The notes beneath the pieces are model-generated. The model did not search any database, had not been told where the DNA came from, and saw only the letters and a list, made by a program, of their open reading frames with translations. DNA of 64,000 nucleotides from CAYPUT01 sp046541715 (GTDB lineage: Bacteria > Spirochaetota > Spirochaetia > DSM-27196 > PWMO01), in the NCBI GenBank assembly GCA_046541715.1, contig JBKHCS010000003.1, positions 13,795-77,794 of the forward strand, read 5' to 3'. Below, piece after piece: positions 35,557 through 43,708 of the stretch (its first letter is position 1; every line of letters begins with the position of its first letter). A program made the translations under genes and the position numbers.

Positions 35557-35563
35557 TGAGTAC

Positions 35564-36427
35564 ATGGTAAGAGGCACCTACACTGCCGCGAGCGGTATGG
35601 CCGCGCAGGAACACCGATTCAACGCGATCGCGAACAATCTGGCGAACGCCGATACCCACGGGTACAAGCGCGACCTGGCCGTGCAGAAAGCCTTTCCGCA
35701 GCTTCTTCTGCGGCGAATGAGCGACGACGGGGTTCTTCGGGTTCCCTACCGGGACCAGGGGATAGGCTCGGTCGACAAGGCGCCGGTTATCGGCGTTCTC
35801 GGCACCGGGGTCGAGGAAAACGAGGTCTTTACCGTGTTCGAGCAGGGTTCCTTGGAGCAGACGGAGAACAGCTTCGACCTCGCGCTTCAGGGGGAGGGGT
35901 TCTTCGTAGTCCGGACGCCCGGCGGTGAGCGCTACACCCGGAACGGGAGCTTTCTTATCGGCCCCGAAGGGCTTCTGGTTACCAAACAGGGCTACCCGGT
36001 TCTTGGGGAGAACGGTCCCATCCGCATAAAACTGAACAATTTCGTCGTCGACGAGAACGGCCGCATCTTCGAAAACGACTCCTTCGGGGACGACCCCGAG
36101 CGGCTTATCTCGGTCCGGGAAAACGAATGGCAGAACACCGAAGAGGTGGACCGCCTGAGGATCGTCGACGTCCGCGAGACTCGGTACCTGAGAAAGCAGG
36201 GGGATAGCCTCTGGCGATCGACCCGGGAAAGCGGAGACGCGGAGACCATCTACGGCGACAGCAGGCCGAAGGTGCGGCAGGGCTTTCTCGAGACGGCGAA
36301 TGTAAACCCGGTTACCGAAATGGTTCAAATGATCGAGGTCAACCGCGCTTACGAGGCCAACCAGAAGGTTATCCAATCCCAGGACGACAGCACCAGCCGC
36401 CTGATCAACCAGGCCCTACGGATCTAG
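35564..36427 (+). CDS. flgF: flagellar basal-body rod protein FlgF
   Basis: 287 residues. The N-terminal rod motif MVRGTYTAASGMAAQEHRFNAIANNLANADTHGYK and the C-terminal motif VNPVTEMVQMIEVNRAYEANQKVIQSQDD are those of flagellar rod/hook proteins; the central domain GEGFFVVRTPGGERYTRNGSF is shared. Placement directly before flgG and the moderate length favour FlgF (proximal rod). Periplasmic flagella in spirochaetes use the same rod set. Confidence 0.9.
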   Translation: MVRGTYTAASGMAAQEHRFNAIANNLANADTHGYKRDLAVQKAFPQLLLRRMSDDGVLRVPYRDQGIGSVDKAPVIGVLGTGVEENEVFTVFEQGSLEQTENSFDLALQGEGFFVVRTPGGERYTRNGSFLIGPEGLLVTKQGYPVLGENGPIRIKLNNFVVDENGRIFENDSFGDDPERLISVRENEWQNTEEVDRLRIVDVRETRYLRKQGDSLWRSTRESGDAETIYGDSRPKVRQGFLETANVNPVTEMVQMIEVNRAYEANQKVIQSQDDSTSRLINQALRI

Positions 36428-36439
36428 GAGTAGCGCGCC

Positions 36440-37234
36440 ATGATGCGATCGCTGTACACCGCAGCCTCCGGGATGACCGGACAGCAGTTCAACATTGACA
36501 CCATTGCCAACAACCTGTCGAACGTGAATACAACCGGATTCAAAAAGAACCGTCCGGACTTCGAGGATCTTCTCTACCAGACCGCTCGGGTAGCCGGAAC
36601 ACCGGCGACCGAAGAGACCCTTGTGCCCGTCGGCGTCCAGGTCGGCCACGGCGTCCGGGTCGCGGCTACACAAAAGATCTTTACCCAAGGCTCCCTCCAG
36701 AACACCGGAAACGTAGGCGACATCGCCATATCCGGGGAGGGCTTCTACCGGGTGCTTCTCTACGACGGAAGCTTCGGCTATACCAGAGACGGCGCCTTCA
36801 AGATCGACGCGAACGGCCAGTTTGTGACGTCGAACGGCTACCGGATGATGCCGGAGATCATCCTTCCCGAGGGCTTTATCCGGGAAAGCGTCACCGTGAA
36901 CCAGGACGGCCGGGTAACGGTCCTGGTGCCCGGAAGCGACGATCCGATAGAGGTCGGGCAGGTCGAGCTCTACCGTTTCGTGAACCCCGCGGGGCTTCAG
37001 GCGGTGGGGGAAAACGTCTTCAAGGTCTCCAGCGCTTCCGGGGAAGCCATAGGGGGACGTCCCGGCTTCGACGGGATGGGAAGCCTCGAGCACCGCTTTA
37101 TCGAGGCGTCCAACGTCGAAGTCGTTCAAGAAATGGTAAACATGATCGTCGCCCAGCGGGCCTACGAGCTCAACTCGAAGGCGATCCAGACGAGCGATTC
37201 GATGCTCGGTATAGCAAACAACTTGAAGCGATAG
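36440..37234 (+). CDS. flgG: flagellar distal rod protein FlgG
   Basis: 264 residues, the standard FlgG length. N-terminal MRSLYTAASGMTGQQFNIDTIANNLSNVNTTGFKKNRPDFEDLLYQT and C-terminal NVEVVQEMVNMIVAQRAYELNSKAIQTSDSMLG are family signatures. AGGAG lies 9 nt before the ATG at 36440. It follows flgF by 12 nt. Confidence 0.95.
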   Translation: MMRSLYTAASGMTGQQFNIDTIANNLSNVNTTGFKKNRPDFEDLLYQTARVAGTPATEETLVPVGVQVGHGVRVAATQKIFTQGSLQNTGNVGDIAISGEGFYRVLLYDGSFGYTRDGAFKIDANGQFVTSNGYRMMPEIILPEGFIRESVTVNQDGRVTVLVPGSDDPIEVGQVELYRFVNPAGLQAVGENVFKVSSASGEAIGGRPGFDGMGSLEHRFIEASNVEVVQEMVNMIVAQRAYELNSKAIQTSDSMLGIANNLKR

Positions 37235-37243
37235 GGGTAGCCG

Positions 37244-37618
37244 ATGGATCCAATGAGCCTGATCGATCCCACCATTCGGCGGGATCCGAATAGCATCGCG
37301 CCCACCGCGACCCCCCGGACCGAAGGACTCGGTGCCGGTACCGAGGACGCTCGGCTAAAGGAAGTAAGCCGGGAGTTCGAATCGATCTTCGTGGAACAGA
37401 TGCTTTCCGCGATGCGTGATACATTAGATCCGGAGAGTCGACTCCTCCACGGCGGTTTTGCGGAGGAGGTATTCGACGACATGCTATACCGGGAGTATTC
37501 CCGGATAATCTCCAAGTCCGGCGGTTTCGGCCTGGCGGAGCTCGTTTACGATCAGCTCTCCGGTCGAGCGTATCAGGGGGAGCTGTCCCCCCAGGGTCCC
37601 GGGGACTCTGTGCAATAA
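37244..37618 (+). CDS. flgJ: FlgJ-type rod-binding protein (N-terminal domain only)
   Basis: 124 residues matching only the rod-binding domain of FlgJ (REFESIFVEQMLSAMRDTLDPESRLLHGGFAEEVFDDMLYREYSRIISKSGGFGLAELVY). The C-terminal muramidase domain of enterobacterial FlgJ is absent, as in many spirochaetes. It should cap or scaffold rod assembly. Last gene of the flg unit, followed by a terminator. Confidence 0.85.
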   Translation: MDPMSLIDPTIRRDPNSIAPTATPRTEGLGAGTEDARLKEVSREFESIFVEQMLSAMRDTLDPESRLLHGGFAEEVFDDMLYREYSRIISKSGGFGLAELVYDQLSGRAYQGELSPQGPGDSVQ

Positions 37619-37646
37619 ACTATACACTTGGTCCTCGAATGGACAA

Positions 37647-37677
37647 TGACTCCCCGGGAGTCACCACCTATTTTTTT
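37647..37677 (+). terminator. terminator after flgFGJ
   Basis: TGACTCCC/GGGAGTCA type hairpin at 37648-37663 followed by ACCACCTA and seven T at 37671-37677. It separates the flagellar unit from the sigma-factor gene. Confidence 0.65.
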
Positions 37678-37719
37678 ATTCTGAAACAATTTAAAGCACA
37701 GACTGTCTCGGCCGACCGC

Positions 37720-37736
37720 TTGGCACACTGATTGCA
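37720..37736 (+). promoter_or_regulatory. sigma-54 (RpoN) promoter of the RpoS-like gene
   Basis: TTGGCACACTGATTGCA: the invariant GG (37722-37723) and GC (37734-37735) are 10 nt apart as required for -24/-12 elements, with both flanking consensus bases conserved. The predicted start at about 37747 would give a 10-nt leader carrying GGAG before ATG 37757. Confidence 0.8.
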
Positions 37737-37756
37737 ACATTGTGCCGGAGAGGCGT

Positions 37757-38602
37757 ATGACCACGAAGAAAAGAAAAGCCGACTACGAAGACAACACCCT
37801 CAAGGCGTACTTCGATCAGATAAAGCACTCAGATTTGCTCTCCTTCGAGGAAGAAAAAGACCTGTCGAAGCGGATTCAGAAGGGAGACGATGCGGCAAAG
37901 ACAAAGCTTATCGAGTCGAACCTGCGGCTGGTCGTAAAGATCGCCAAGGGCTATGTAACCCCGGAGGTAAGCCTCCTCGACCTGATTCAGGAGGGAAACT
38001 TGGGGCTCCTCCGCGCCGCCGGCAAGTACGATTATCGAAAGCAGGTTCGCTTTAGCACCTACGCCTCCTGGTGGATCAAGCAGGCGATCACCCGGGCCCT
38101 CAGCAACAAACGGCGCCACATCCGCCTTCCCCACCGGAAGGAAGACGCTCTTCGGAAGATCCAGCGGAGTTACACGATGCTCAGCCAGAAGCTGATGCGC
38201 TCTCCCTCGGTGGAAGAGGTCGCCGAAGAAGTGGGGCTCAAGCGGGAAGAAGTCGTCCAGATCCTCAACGTCTCCTCCGGGATGGTTAGTCTCGACAGCG
38301 ACATAAACGAGGATTCGGGTACCTTTCACGACATTATTGAGGATTACTCGTACTCCCCGGACGCGGAGTTTATTCAGCGCTCCTTTCGGGAGCAGACCTT
38401 GCAGTTCCTCGATCGTCTGAAAGAGAAGGAACGGCAAATACTTCTCTACCGTTTTGCCTTCCATGGGGGCAAGAAATACACCCTCAAGAGCATTAGCGAC
38501 GAGATGGGGATCTCTCCCGAAACCGTTCGGCAAATAGAGATTCGCGCGCTAAAAAAGCTAAAGGAACACGCCGAAGAGCTTCGAGAATACGTATACGAGT
38601 AG
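37757..38602 (+). CDS. RpoS-like group 2 sigma-70 factor
   Basis: 281 residues. Regions in order: 1.2 (DNTLKAYFDQIKHSDLLSFEEEKDL), 2.1-2.4 (NLRLVVKIAKGY, LLDLIQEGNLGLLRAAGKYDY, FSTYASWWIKQAITRALSNKRRHIRLP), 3, and 4.2 (YTLKSISDEMGISPETVRQIEIRALKKLK). It lacks the long region 1.1 and non-conserved insert of RpoD, so it is an alternative factor of the RpoS/RpoD-related class. ATG 37757 is chosen over GTG 37742 because the sigma-54 start site lies between them and GGAG is spaced correctly. The name RpoS by analogy is inference. Confidence 0.85.
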   Translation: MTTKKRKADYEDNTLKAYFDQIKHSDLLSFEEEKDLSKRIQKGDDAAKTKLIESNLRLVVKIAKGYVTPEVSLLDLIQEGNLGLLRAAGKYDYRKQVRFSTYASWWIKQAITRALSNKRRHIRLPHRKEDALRKIQRSYTMLSQKLMRSPSVEEVAEEVGLKREEVVQILNVSSGMVSLDSDINEDSGTFHDIIEDYSYSPDAEFIQRSFREQTLQFLDRLKEKERQILLYRFAFHGGKKYTLKSISDEMGISPETVRQIEIRALKKLKEHAEELREYVYE

Positions 38603-38626
38603 TATTCTTCTCCCCAGGAGGCTCTA

Positions 38627-39595
38627 ATGGCTACCGGCGGCACCTCTCCCGGTGCTAAGACCCGCGTACTGCGACTCTCTCTGCTTGCTATTGCGGTAGC
38701 CCTCGGTCTTCTGCCGGCGCTGCTTCCGAGAGAGCGGGAAGAAGCCGCCCGGGGACCGGATGAGGTTCTCTCGGTTCCGGAGACCACAGAGCCGGCCCCC
38801 GAAGCGGAACCGCCTGAACCGGCTCCCCCGGAGGTCCCGGCGCCGGTTCCGGAAGGACCCGAGGCGGAGGATCCGGTACCGCCGGCTCCTCTCTCCCCCC
38901 AGCCGGAGGCGATTGCGCGCCTCTACCTCGTAGTGGATGACGTGGGAAACCGGCGGGAGGACTTAGACCCGTACCTGAGCCTCGACATTCCGATTACCTT
39001 CGCGGTGCTCCCGCAACTTCCGTTCTCCGAGGAATCCGCCGTACGGATTTCCACCCGGGGACAGGAGCTTATTCTGCACCTGCCGATGGAAGCCGAGAGC
39101 GGGAAGTATCCCGGTCCGGGGACCATCTACGTCGGCGACTCCCACCGCAGCATTACCGAAACCCTCCGGGCGAATCTCCGGAGCGTTCCCGGAGCCAAAG
39201 GAATCAACAACCACATGGGATCCAAGGCCACCGCGGACCGGAACACCATGAACGCCGCCCTCGAGTTCGCCCGGAGAGAGGGACTCTTCTTTCTCGATTC
39301 CCGGACAACCCACAATACGGTCGCCCTCGAAGTGGCCCGGGAAAAGAGGGTACCCGCGGCGGAGCGCCACGTCTTTCTCGATAACGTCCGGGAGGTCGAG
39401 GCGATCCGGGAGGCCTTAATCCAGGGCGTCGCCCTGGCCCGGGAACAGGGGTACGCCGTTCTTATCGGCCACGCGACAAGCCCGGAGCTCGCCACGGTGC
39501 TCCGGGAAGAGGCGTCGGCTCTAGAAGATGCGGGGATCCGGTTCTTCCATCTTTCGGCGTTGTTAGGGACTCCTCATGTTGGTTCTGGGGATTGA
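38627..39595 (+). CDS. divergent polysaccharide deacetylase (YibQ-like)
   Basis: 322 residues. N-terminal anchor (about 14-35), then a ~60-residue proline/glutamate-rich spacer, then the divergent polysaccharide deacetylase domain (about 100-315): LYLVVDDVGNRREDLDPYLSLDIPITFAVLPQLP, ELILHLPMEAE, INNHMGSKATADRNTMNAAL, FFLDSRTTHNTVALEVA. AGGAGG precedes the ATG. Family members are periplasmic and may act on cell-wall or surface glycans. It overlaps tsaD by 20 nt. Confidence 0.85.
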   Translation: MATGGTSPGAKTRVLRLSLLAIAVALGLLPALLPREREEAARGPDEVLSVPETTEPAPEAEPPEPAPPEVPAPVPEGPEAEDPVPPAPLSPQPEAIARLYLVVDDVGNRREDLDPYLSLDIPITFAVLPQLPFSEESAVRISTRGQELILHLPMEAESGKYPGPGTIYVGDSHRSITETLRANLRSVPGAKGINNHMGSKATADRNTMNAALEFARREGLFFLDSRTTHNTVALEVAREKRVPAAERHVFLDNVREVEAIREALIQGVALAREQGYAVLIGHATSPELATVLREEASALEDAGIRFFHLSALLGTPHVGSGD

Positions 39596-40589
39596 AACTT
39601 CCTGCGACGAGTGCTCCGTCGCCTTGGTCGAAGACGGTGTCTCGCTTTCGGGTATGCTCATCGCGACCCAGGACGAGGTTCACGCGCCCTACAGCGGTGT
39701 AGTCCCCGAGCTGGCCTCCCGACGGCACGTCGAAACCATCTTCCCTATCTACCAGGAAGTCCTTAAGGGGGCCGGATGCCGACCTGCGGACATTGATCTT
39801 GTCGCGGTAACGGTCCAGCCGGGCCTCGCCGGCTCCCTCGCGGTTGGGGTCGCCTTCGCGAAGGCGCTCGCTTTGGGATTGGGGCGCCCGGTCGTCGGGG
39901 TGGACCACATTTCCGCCCACCTCTACGCGATACAACTCGAACGGAAGGTCGCCTATCCCTTTCTCGGCCTCGTCATATCCGGGGGGCACACCCTGATCGC
40001 CCGGTGTCTGAGCCCAACGGAGTTTGAGGTCCTCGGGACGACCATAGACGATGCCTGTGGTGAGGCCTTCGACAAGGTGGCAAAGCATCTCGAGCTGGGC
40101 TACCCCGGGGGCGTCGCCATAGACCGTCTTGCCCGTCGGGGGGACCCGAGGGCTTTTCGTTTTCCGGTTCCTTCTCTCCACAAGGGAGACCACCGGTACG
40201 ATGTTTCCTATTCGGGCCTCAAGACGGCGGTTGTCAACCAGCTCGAGCAGTTCCGGAATCCCGGTTACGAGGCCACACCGGAGAACATCGCCGCCGGCTT
40301 CGAGGCCTCCGCCGTCGACATGGCACTAAACCGCCTCCGGAAGGCCCAAAAAGACACCAGGATGGGCCGGATTGTCGTAGCCGGGGGAGTAGCCTCGAAC
40401 AGCTATCTCCGGAGCCGTTTGAGCGATTGGAAGGGTGCCGAGGTCTTTGTTCCGTCGAAGCGCCTCTGTACGGACAACGGCGCGATGGTCGCGGGGCTCG
40501 GATACCACGTCTACCGGGAGCGGGGCGCCGGGAATCTGGATCTCGATATTTTGCCGAAAGTTCCGGAGTTCCGGGGAAACTATCCCTGA
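39576..40589 (+). CDS. tsaD: tRNA N6-threonylcarbamoyltransferase TsaD
   Basis: 337 residues. The opening MLVLGIETSCDECSVALVEDG, the HISAHLYA metal motif, GLVISGGHTLIARC, IDDACGEAFDKVAKHL and the DNGAMVAGLGYH end motif identify the universal TsaD/Kae1 enzyme of t6A37 formation in ANN-decoding tRNAs. It is translationally coupled to the deacetylase gene and meets the MinD-like gene tail to tail with only 8 nt between. Confidence 0.96.
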   Translation: MLVLGIETSCDECSVALVEDGVSLSGMLIATQDEVHAPYSGVVPELASRRHVETIFPIYQEVLKGAGCRPADIDLVAVTVQPGLAGSLAVGVAFAKALALGLGRPVVGVDHISAHLYAIQLERKVAYPFLGLVISGGHTLIARCLSPTEFEVLGTTIDDACGEAFDKVAKHLELGYPGGVAIDRLARRGDPRAFRFPVPSLHKGDHRYDVSYSGLKTAVVNQLEQFRNPGYEATPENIAAGFEASAVDMALNRLRKAQKDTRMGRIVVAGGVASNSYLRSRLSDWKGAEVFVPSKRLCTDNGAMVAGLGYHVYRERGAGNLDLDILPKVPEFRGNYP

Positions 40590-40597
40590 GCCTGGAC

Positions 40598-41575
40598 CTA
40601 AGAACGGCCCCAGGCTAGGGATTCCTCTTTGAGCTCCGCCAACTCGTCGTCCGCTTCGAAGAGCTTCCAGAGGCCCGGTAGACGCGTCTGGATAATCCGC
40701 TCCGCGAGGCGATGAACCGATTGTGAGAAGTCGCAATTCGGATGGGACGCGATAACCGGACGGCGCCGAAGAATCGACTCCGGCACGAGTGGGTTGGTCG
40801 GCAGGTAGCCAACGTACTGCGTCTCCACGTCGAGGTTCTTTTCGACGATCGCCTTGAGCTTCGATCCGACCTGAATGTCCTGATCCGATCGCCCCATGTT
40901 CATAACGATCCGCGGCTTGAAGGCGTCGAGGTGCGCCGCCGCCCGTTGGCCGGCCTCCGGGTCGATTCGCGCCAATCCGTCAACCAGTCGCCGGAAGCTC
41001 TCGGGCCCCCCCTCGAGGCGCTGGGACACGAACTCCGACACGAGGTGGCGTTCCCGGCTCTTACGGGGAAAGCTGCGGTAGAGGAGTCGGTAGAGGGCGG
41101 TCTTGAGAAAGCTGTAGGCGTTCAGAATAGCCGTGGTTTCCGGAATCACGACCATTATTCCGTCGGAGGTCGTCAGAAAAAAGTCGACGGTGTTGTACGA
41201 CGAGCCGGAACCGAGGTCCAGAATCACGTAGTCCGCCACCAGGTTGTTCAAGCCCTTCAGAAGACGGAGTTTCTGATAGTACGGGAGGTTCGCGGTTCCC
41301 GGGAGAAGCGAGTCGCCGGGAATAAAATGGAGGCGTCGCTCCTCGGTCTCTACCAAGAGCGATTCCAGATTGTCCTCCTGCTTGTAGATGAGGTTTCCGA
41401 TTCCCGCCTTGTTGTTTCGGATACCGAGGCAGGTGTGGAGGTTCGCCCCACCGAGATCCAAGTCGACAAGGACGACGGTCTTCCCCGTCCGGGCGAGGGC
41501 TATTCCGAGATTCGAGGAGAGAATCGACTTGCCGACACCGCCCTTGCCGGAGGCAATCGGGAGGAGAGTAACCAT
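40598..41575 (-). CDS. MinD/ParA-family P-loop ATPase (FlhG-like)
   Basis: 325 residues. Deviant Walker A LPIASGKGGVGKSILSSNLG near residues 6-20, VDLDLGGANLHTCLG (Walker A'), DYVILDLGSGSS (Walker B). The sequence beyond ~200 is family-variable. It resembles FlhG/FleN or MinD-like proteins that position flagella or other structures; no minC, minE or flhF lies next to it. The ATG lacks a Shine-Dalgarno; a TTGCAT-N17-TATTAT promoter ends 9 nt upstream. Confidence 0.82.
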   Translation of the reverse strand: MVTLLPIASGKGGVGKSILSSNLGIALARTGKTVVLVDLDLGGANLHTCLGIRNNKAGIGNLIYKQEDNLESLLVETEERRLHFIPGDSLLPGTANLPYYQKLRLLKGLNNLVADYVILDLGSGSSYNTVDFFLTTSDGIMVVIPETTAILNAYSFLKTALYRLLYRSFPRKSRERHLVSEFVSQRLEGGPESFRRLVDGLARIDPEAGQRAAAHLDAFKPRIVMNMGRSDQDIQVGSKLKAIVEKNLDVETQYVGYLPTNPLVPESILRRRPVIASHPNCDFSQSVHRLAERIIQTRLPGLWKLFEADDELAELKEESLAWGRS

Positions 41576-41584
41576 ACGAAAACC

Positions 41585-41613
41585 ATAATAAGTCTAAAGT
41601 ATGAGAAATGCAA
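41585..41613 (-). promoter_or_regulatory. promoter of the MinD-like gene
   Basis: Minus strand TTGCAT at 41613-41608, 17-nt spacer, TATTAT at 41590-41585, 9 nt before the ATG at 41575. No ribosome-binding site between. Confidence 0.5.
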
Positions 41614-41644
41614 GGTGCACCGTGACGCTATCCCTCCCGGACGA

Positions 41645-41673
41645 TTGACCGGCTGGGGGCGCGTCGGTACTCT
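41645..41673 (+). promoter_or_regulatory. promoter of apt
   Basis: TTGACC at 41645-41650, 17-nt spacer, TACTCT at 41668-41673. The ATG follows after 8 nt with no Shine-Dalgarno. Confidence 0.5.
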
Positions 41674-41681
41674 GTCCTCCG

Positions 41682-42212
41682 ATGGACGCACCTGATCTCG
41701 ACAAAGCCATACGAAAAGTCCCGGACTTCCCCCACGAGGGAATTCTCTTTTACGACATCACCGGAGTTCTCAACGATCCGGCCGCCTTCGGCTACTGCAT
41801 AGACGAGGCGGTTCGGCGCTATTCCGGAAAGGCATTTGGGGCCGTCGCCGGGGTAGAGGCCCGGGGGTTCGCCTTCGCCGCTCCGATCGCCCTCCGGTTG
41901 GGCCTTCCCCTGATTCTCGTCCGCAAGAAGGGGAAACTTCCGGGAGAGACCATCTCCGAGGCGTTCGACCTCGAGTATGGGAAAGCCGTGGTAGAGATAC
42001 AGCCCGTCGAGGTGCCCGGGGGTGCGAAGGTGCTCCTCGTCGACGACCTGATCGCCACCGGCGGCACCCTGAAGGCGGCGATGCGGCTCTTCGAGCGAGT
42101 CGGGGCGAAGGTTACCGACATCTTCGCGGTTATTGGGTTGCCCTTTCTGAATTTCTCCGACCAACTCACCGGTGTCGAGATTCAAACGCTTTTGGACTAC
42201 GCCGGCGAGTAG
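41682..42212 (+). CDS. apt: adenine phosphoribosyltransferase
   Basis: 176 residues, typical APRT length. IRKVPDFPHEGILFYDITGVL opening, GVEARGFAFAAPIALRLG and the PRPP loop VLLVDDLIATGGTLKAAMRLFE are diagnostic. It salvages adenine to AMP with PRPP. Single gene with its own promoter, followed by the tRNA pair. Confidence 0.95.
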   Translation: MDAPDLDKAIRKVPDFPHEGILFYDITGVLNDPAAFGYCIDEAVRRYSGKAFGAVAGVEARGFAFAAPIALRLGLPLILVRKKGKLPGETISEAFDLEYGKAVVEIQPVEVPGGAKVLLVDDLIATGGTLKAAMRLFERVGAKVTDIFAVIGLPFLNFSDQLTGVEIQTLLDYAGE

Positions 42213-42245
42213 ACCGCTCCAGGGTCGCTTACTCGGCCTCCTTAC

Positions 42246-42274
42246 TTGACATAACAATGGCGGCTCAATACTCT
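42246..42274 (+). promoter_or_regulatory. promoter of the tRNA-Gln/tRNA-Glu unit
   Basis: Perfect TTGACA at 42246-42251, 17-nt spacer, TACTCT at 42269-42274; the first tRNA starts 17 nt further on. Confidence 0.65.
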
Positions 42275-42291
42275 CTGCGAAGAAAGAGCGA

Positions 42292-42362
42292 TTCCCGGTT
42301 GTGTAATGGTAGCACCGCAGATTCTGGCTCTGCTAGTGGGGGTTCGAATCCTCCCCGGGAAG
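42292..42362 (+). tRNA. tRNA-Gln (anticodon CTG)
   Basis: 71 nt, no encoded CCA. Acceptor TTCCCGG/CCGGGAA; anticodon stem GCAGA/TCTGC with loop TTCTGGC (anticodon CTG, reads CAG); T arm GGGGGTTCGAATCCTCC. Discriminator G, as expected for glutamine. Confidence 0.94.
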
Positions 42363-42367
42363 CGGAA

Positions 42368-42439
42368 GGCCCCTTCGTCTATCGGCTAGGACGGTAGATT
42401 CTCAGTCTACAAAGAGGGGTTCGATTCCCCTAGGGGCTA
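42368..42439 (+). tRNA. tRNA-Glu (anticodon CTC)
   Basis: 72 nt, no encoded CCA. Acceptor GGCCCCT/AGGGGCT with a first G-T pair; anticodon stem GTAGA/TCTAC with loop TTCTCAG (anticodon CTC, reads GAG); T arm GGGGTTCGATTCCCC. It follows tRNA-Gln by 5 nt. Confidence 0.94.
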
Positions 42440-42453
42440 AACTCTTTGCGAAG

Positions 42454-42478
42454 GCCGGCGTTCACGCCGGCTTTTTTT
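42454..42478 (+). terminator. terminator after the tRNA pair
   Basis: GCCGGCG-TTCA-CGCCGGC at 42454-42471 followed by seven T. It lies 43 nt before carA and separates the tRNA unit from it, or permits partial read-through. Confidence 0.85.
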
Positions 42479-42520
42479 ATTCTATTGTGTACTACGTGCG
42501 TAGGAATGGGAGCACTCGTA

Positions 42521-43708
42521 ATGATACCGGCACTTCTCGTTCTTCAAGACGGTACCGCCTACCCCGGCTACTCCTTCGGGGCTCCGCCTCTGACGCCGGA
42601 GGAGCTAAAGCGGCGGGTAGAAGAGGCGCCTGCCGCAGCCACGGGTATCGGCGAAGTCATCTTCAATACCGCGATGAGCGGCTACCACGAGATTCTCACC
42701 GACCCCTCCTACGTGGGACAGATGGTCGTGATGACGCATCCCCACGTCGGCAATTACGGCACCGACCCAGTCTGGCAGGAGCATCATCGTCAGGGCGTCG
42801 TGGTGCAGCCGTCGGGGTTCGTGATCCGGGAGAACTACGCCGGCCGTCTGCCCTTCGGGAGGACCTCCCTCGGGGCCTTTCTTCAGGAGTCGCGCGTTCC
42901 GGGTATCTGCGACGTCGACACCCGGCGTCTGACCCTCTCCCTACGGAGCGAGGGAAGCCTGACGGGAGCCATTGTCGCGATGCCCGAGGGCGTCACCCGG
43001 TGGGAGCGTCCCGAGGCTTTCGCCGGCTACGCCCGGGAGATTGCCGCGATGGTCGGTGCCTTTCCGGGAATGGAGGGCAGGAACCTGGTCGAGCCCTTTG
43101 TTTCGCCGGAGAAGGGAACCGCCGAAGCCGCCTCGGAGGCCTTGAGGACCGGGCGTGGGCTTATCGCCGTCGTCGACTACGGGGCTAAGGCGAGCATCGT
43201 GGAGAACATTACCCGGCGCGGTCACGAGGTAGTCGTATTCCCGGCCTCCGCCGGGGCACAAGAGATTCTCGCCGCCCGGCCGAAAGGGGTCGTTCTGTCG
43301 AACGGTCCCGGCGACCCGGCGGTTCTTACCGGACCCATCGAGACCGCCGGAAACCTTATCGGAAAGGTGCCCCTCCTCGGCATCTGTCTCGGGCACCAGC
43401 TTATCGGCCTCGGTCTCGGAGGCAAGACCTACAAGATGAAGTTCGGCCACCACGGGGCAAACCACCCCGTCCGAAACCAGGAAACCGGGAGCGTTCAGGT
43501 TACCTCCCAGAACCACGGATTCGCCGTCGACGAGAAGAGCCTTCCGCCGGGGGTCACCGTGTGGCTGCGAAACGCGAACGACGGCAGTGTCGAAGGCCTC
43601 AAATCGGAAGAGCGGGGGATGCTTTCGGCTCAGTTTCACCCCGAGGCCGCCCCGGGGCCCCGGGACGCCGAATGGATCTTCGACGAGTTCCTAAAGAGGA
43701 CCCAGTAA
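42521..43708 (+). CDS. carA: carbamoyl-phosphate synthase small subunit
   Basis: 395 residues from ATG 42521, which has GGGAG 8 nt upstream; earlier in-frame ATGs (42506, 42446) are less likely, the last being before the terminator. CarA N-terminal domain (GEVIFNTAMSGYHEILTDPSYVGQMVVMTHPHVGNYG) and the class I glutamine amidotransferase triad are present: nucleophile C289 in GICLGHQL and HPEA near the end. It supplies ammonia from glutamine to CarB. Its stop TAA shares one base with the carB ATG. Confidence 0.95.
   Translation: MIPALLVLQDGTAYPGYSFGAPPLTPEELKRRVEEAPAAATGIGEVIFNTAMSGYHEILTDPSYVGQMVVMTHPHVGNYGTDPVWQEHHRQGVVVQPSGFVIRENYAGRLPFGRTSLGAFLQESRVPGICDVDTRRLTLSLRSEGSLTGAIVAMPEGVTRWERPEAFAGYAREIAAMVGAFPGMEGRNLVEPFVSPEKGTAEAASEALRTGRGLIAVVDYGAKASIVENITRRGHEVVVFPASAGAQEILAARPKGVVLSNGPGDPAVLTGPIETAGNLIGKVPLLGICLGHQLIGLGLGGKTYKMKFGHHGANHPVRNQETGSVQVTSQNHGFAVDEKSLPPGVTVWLRNANDGSVEGLKSEERGMLSAQFHPEAAPGPRDAEWIFDEFLKRTQ

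Noticed and set aside
37742..37756. GTG start giving an RpoS-like protein of 286 residues
   Set aside because: It would lie upstream of the predicted sigma-54 transcription start, and the GGAG sequence is correctly placed for ATG 37757 instead.
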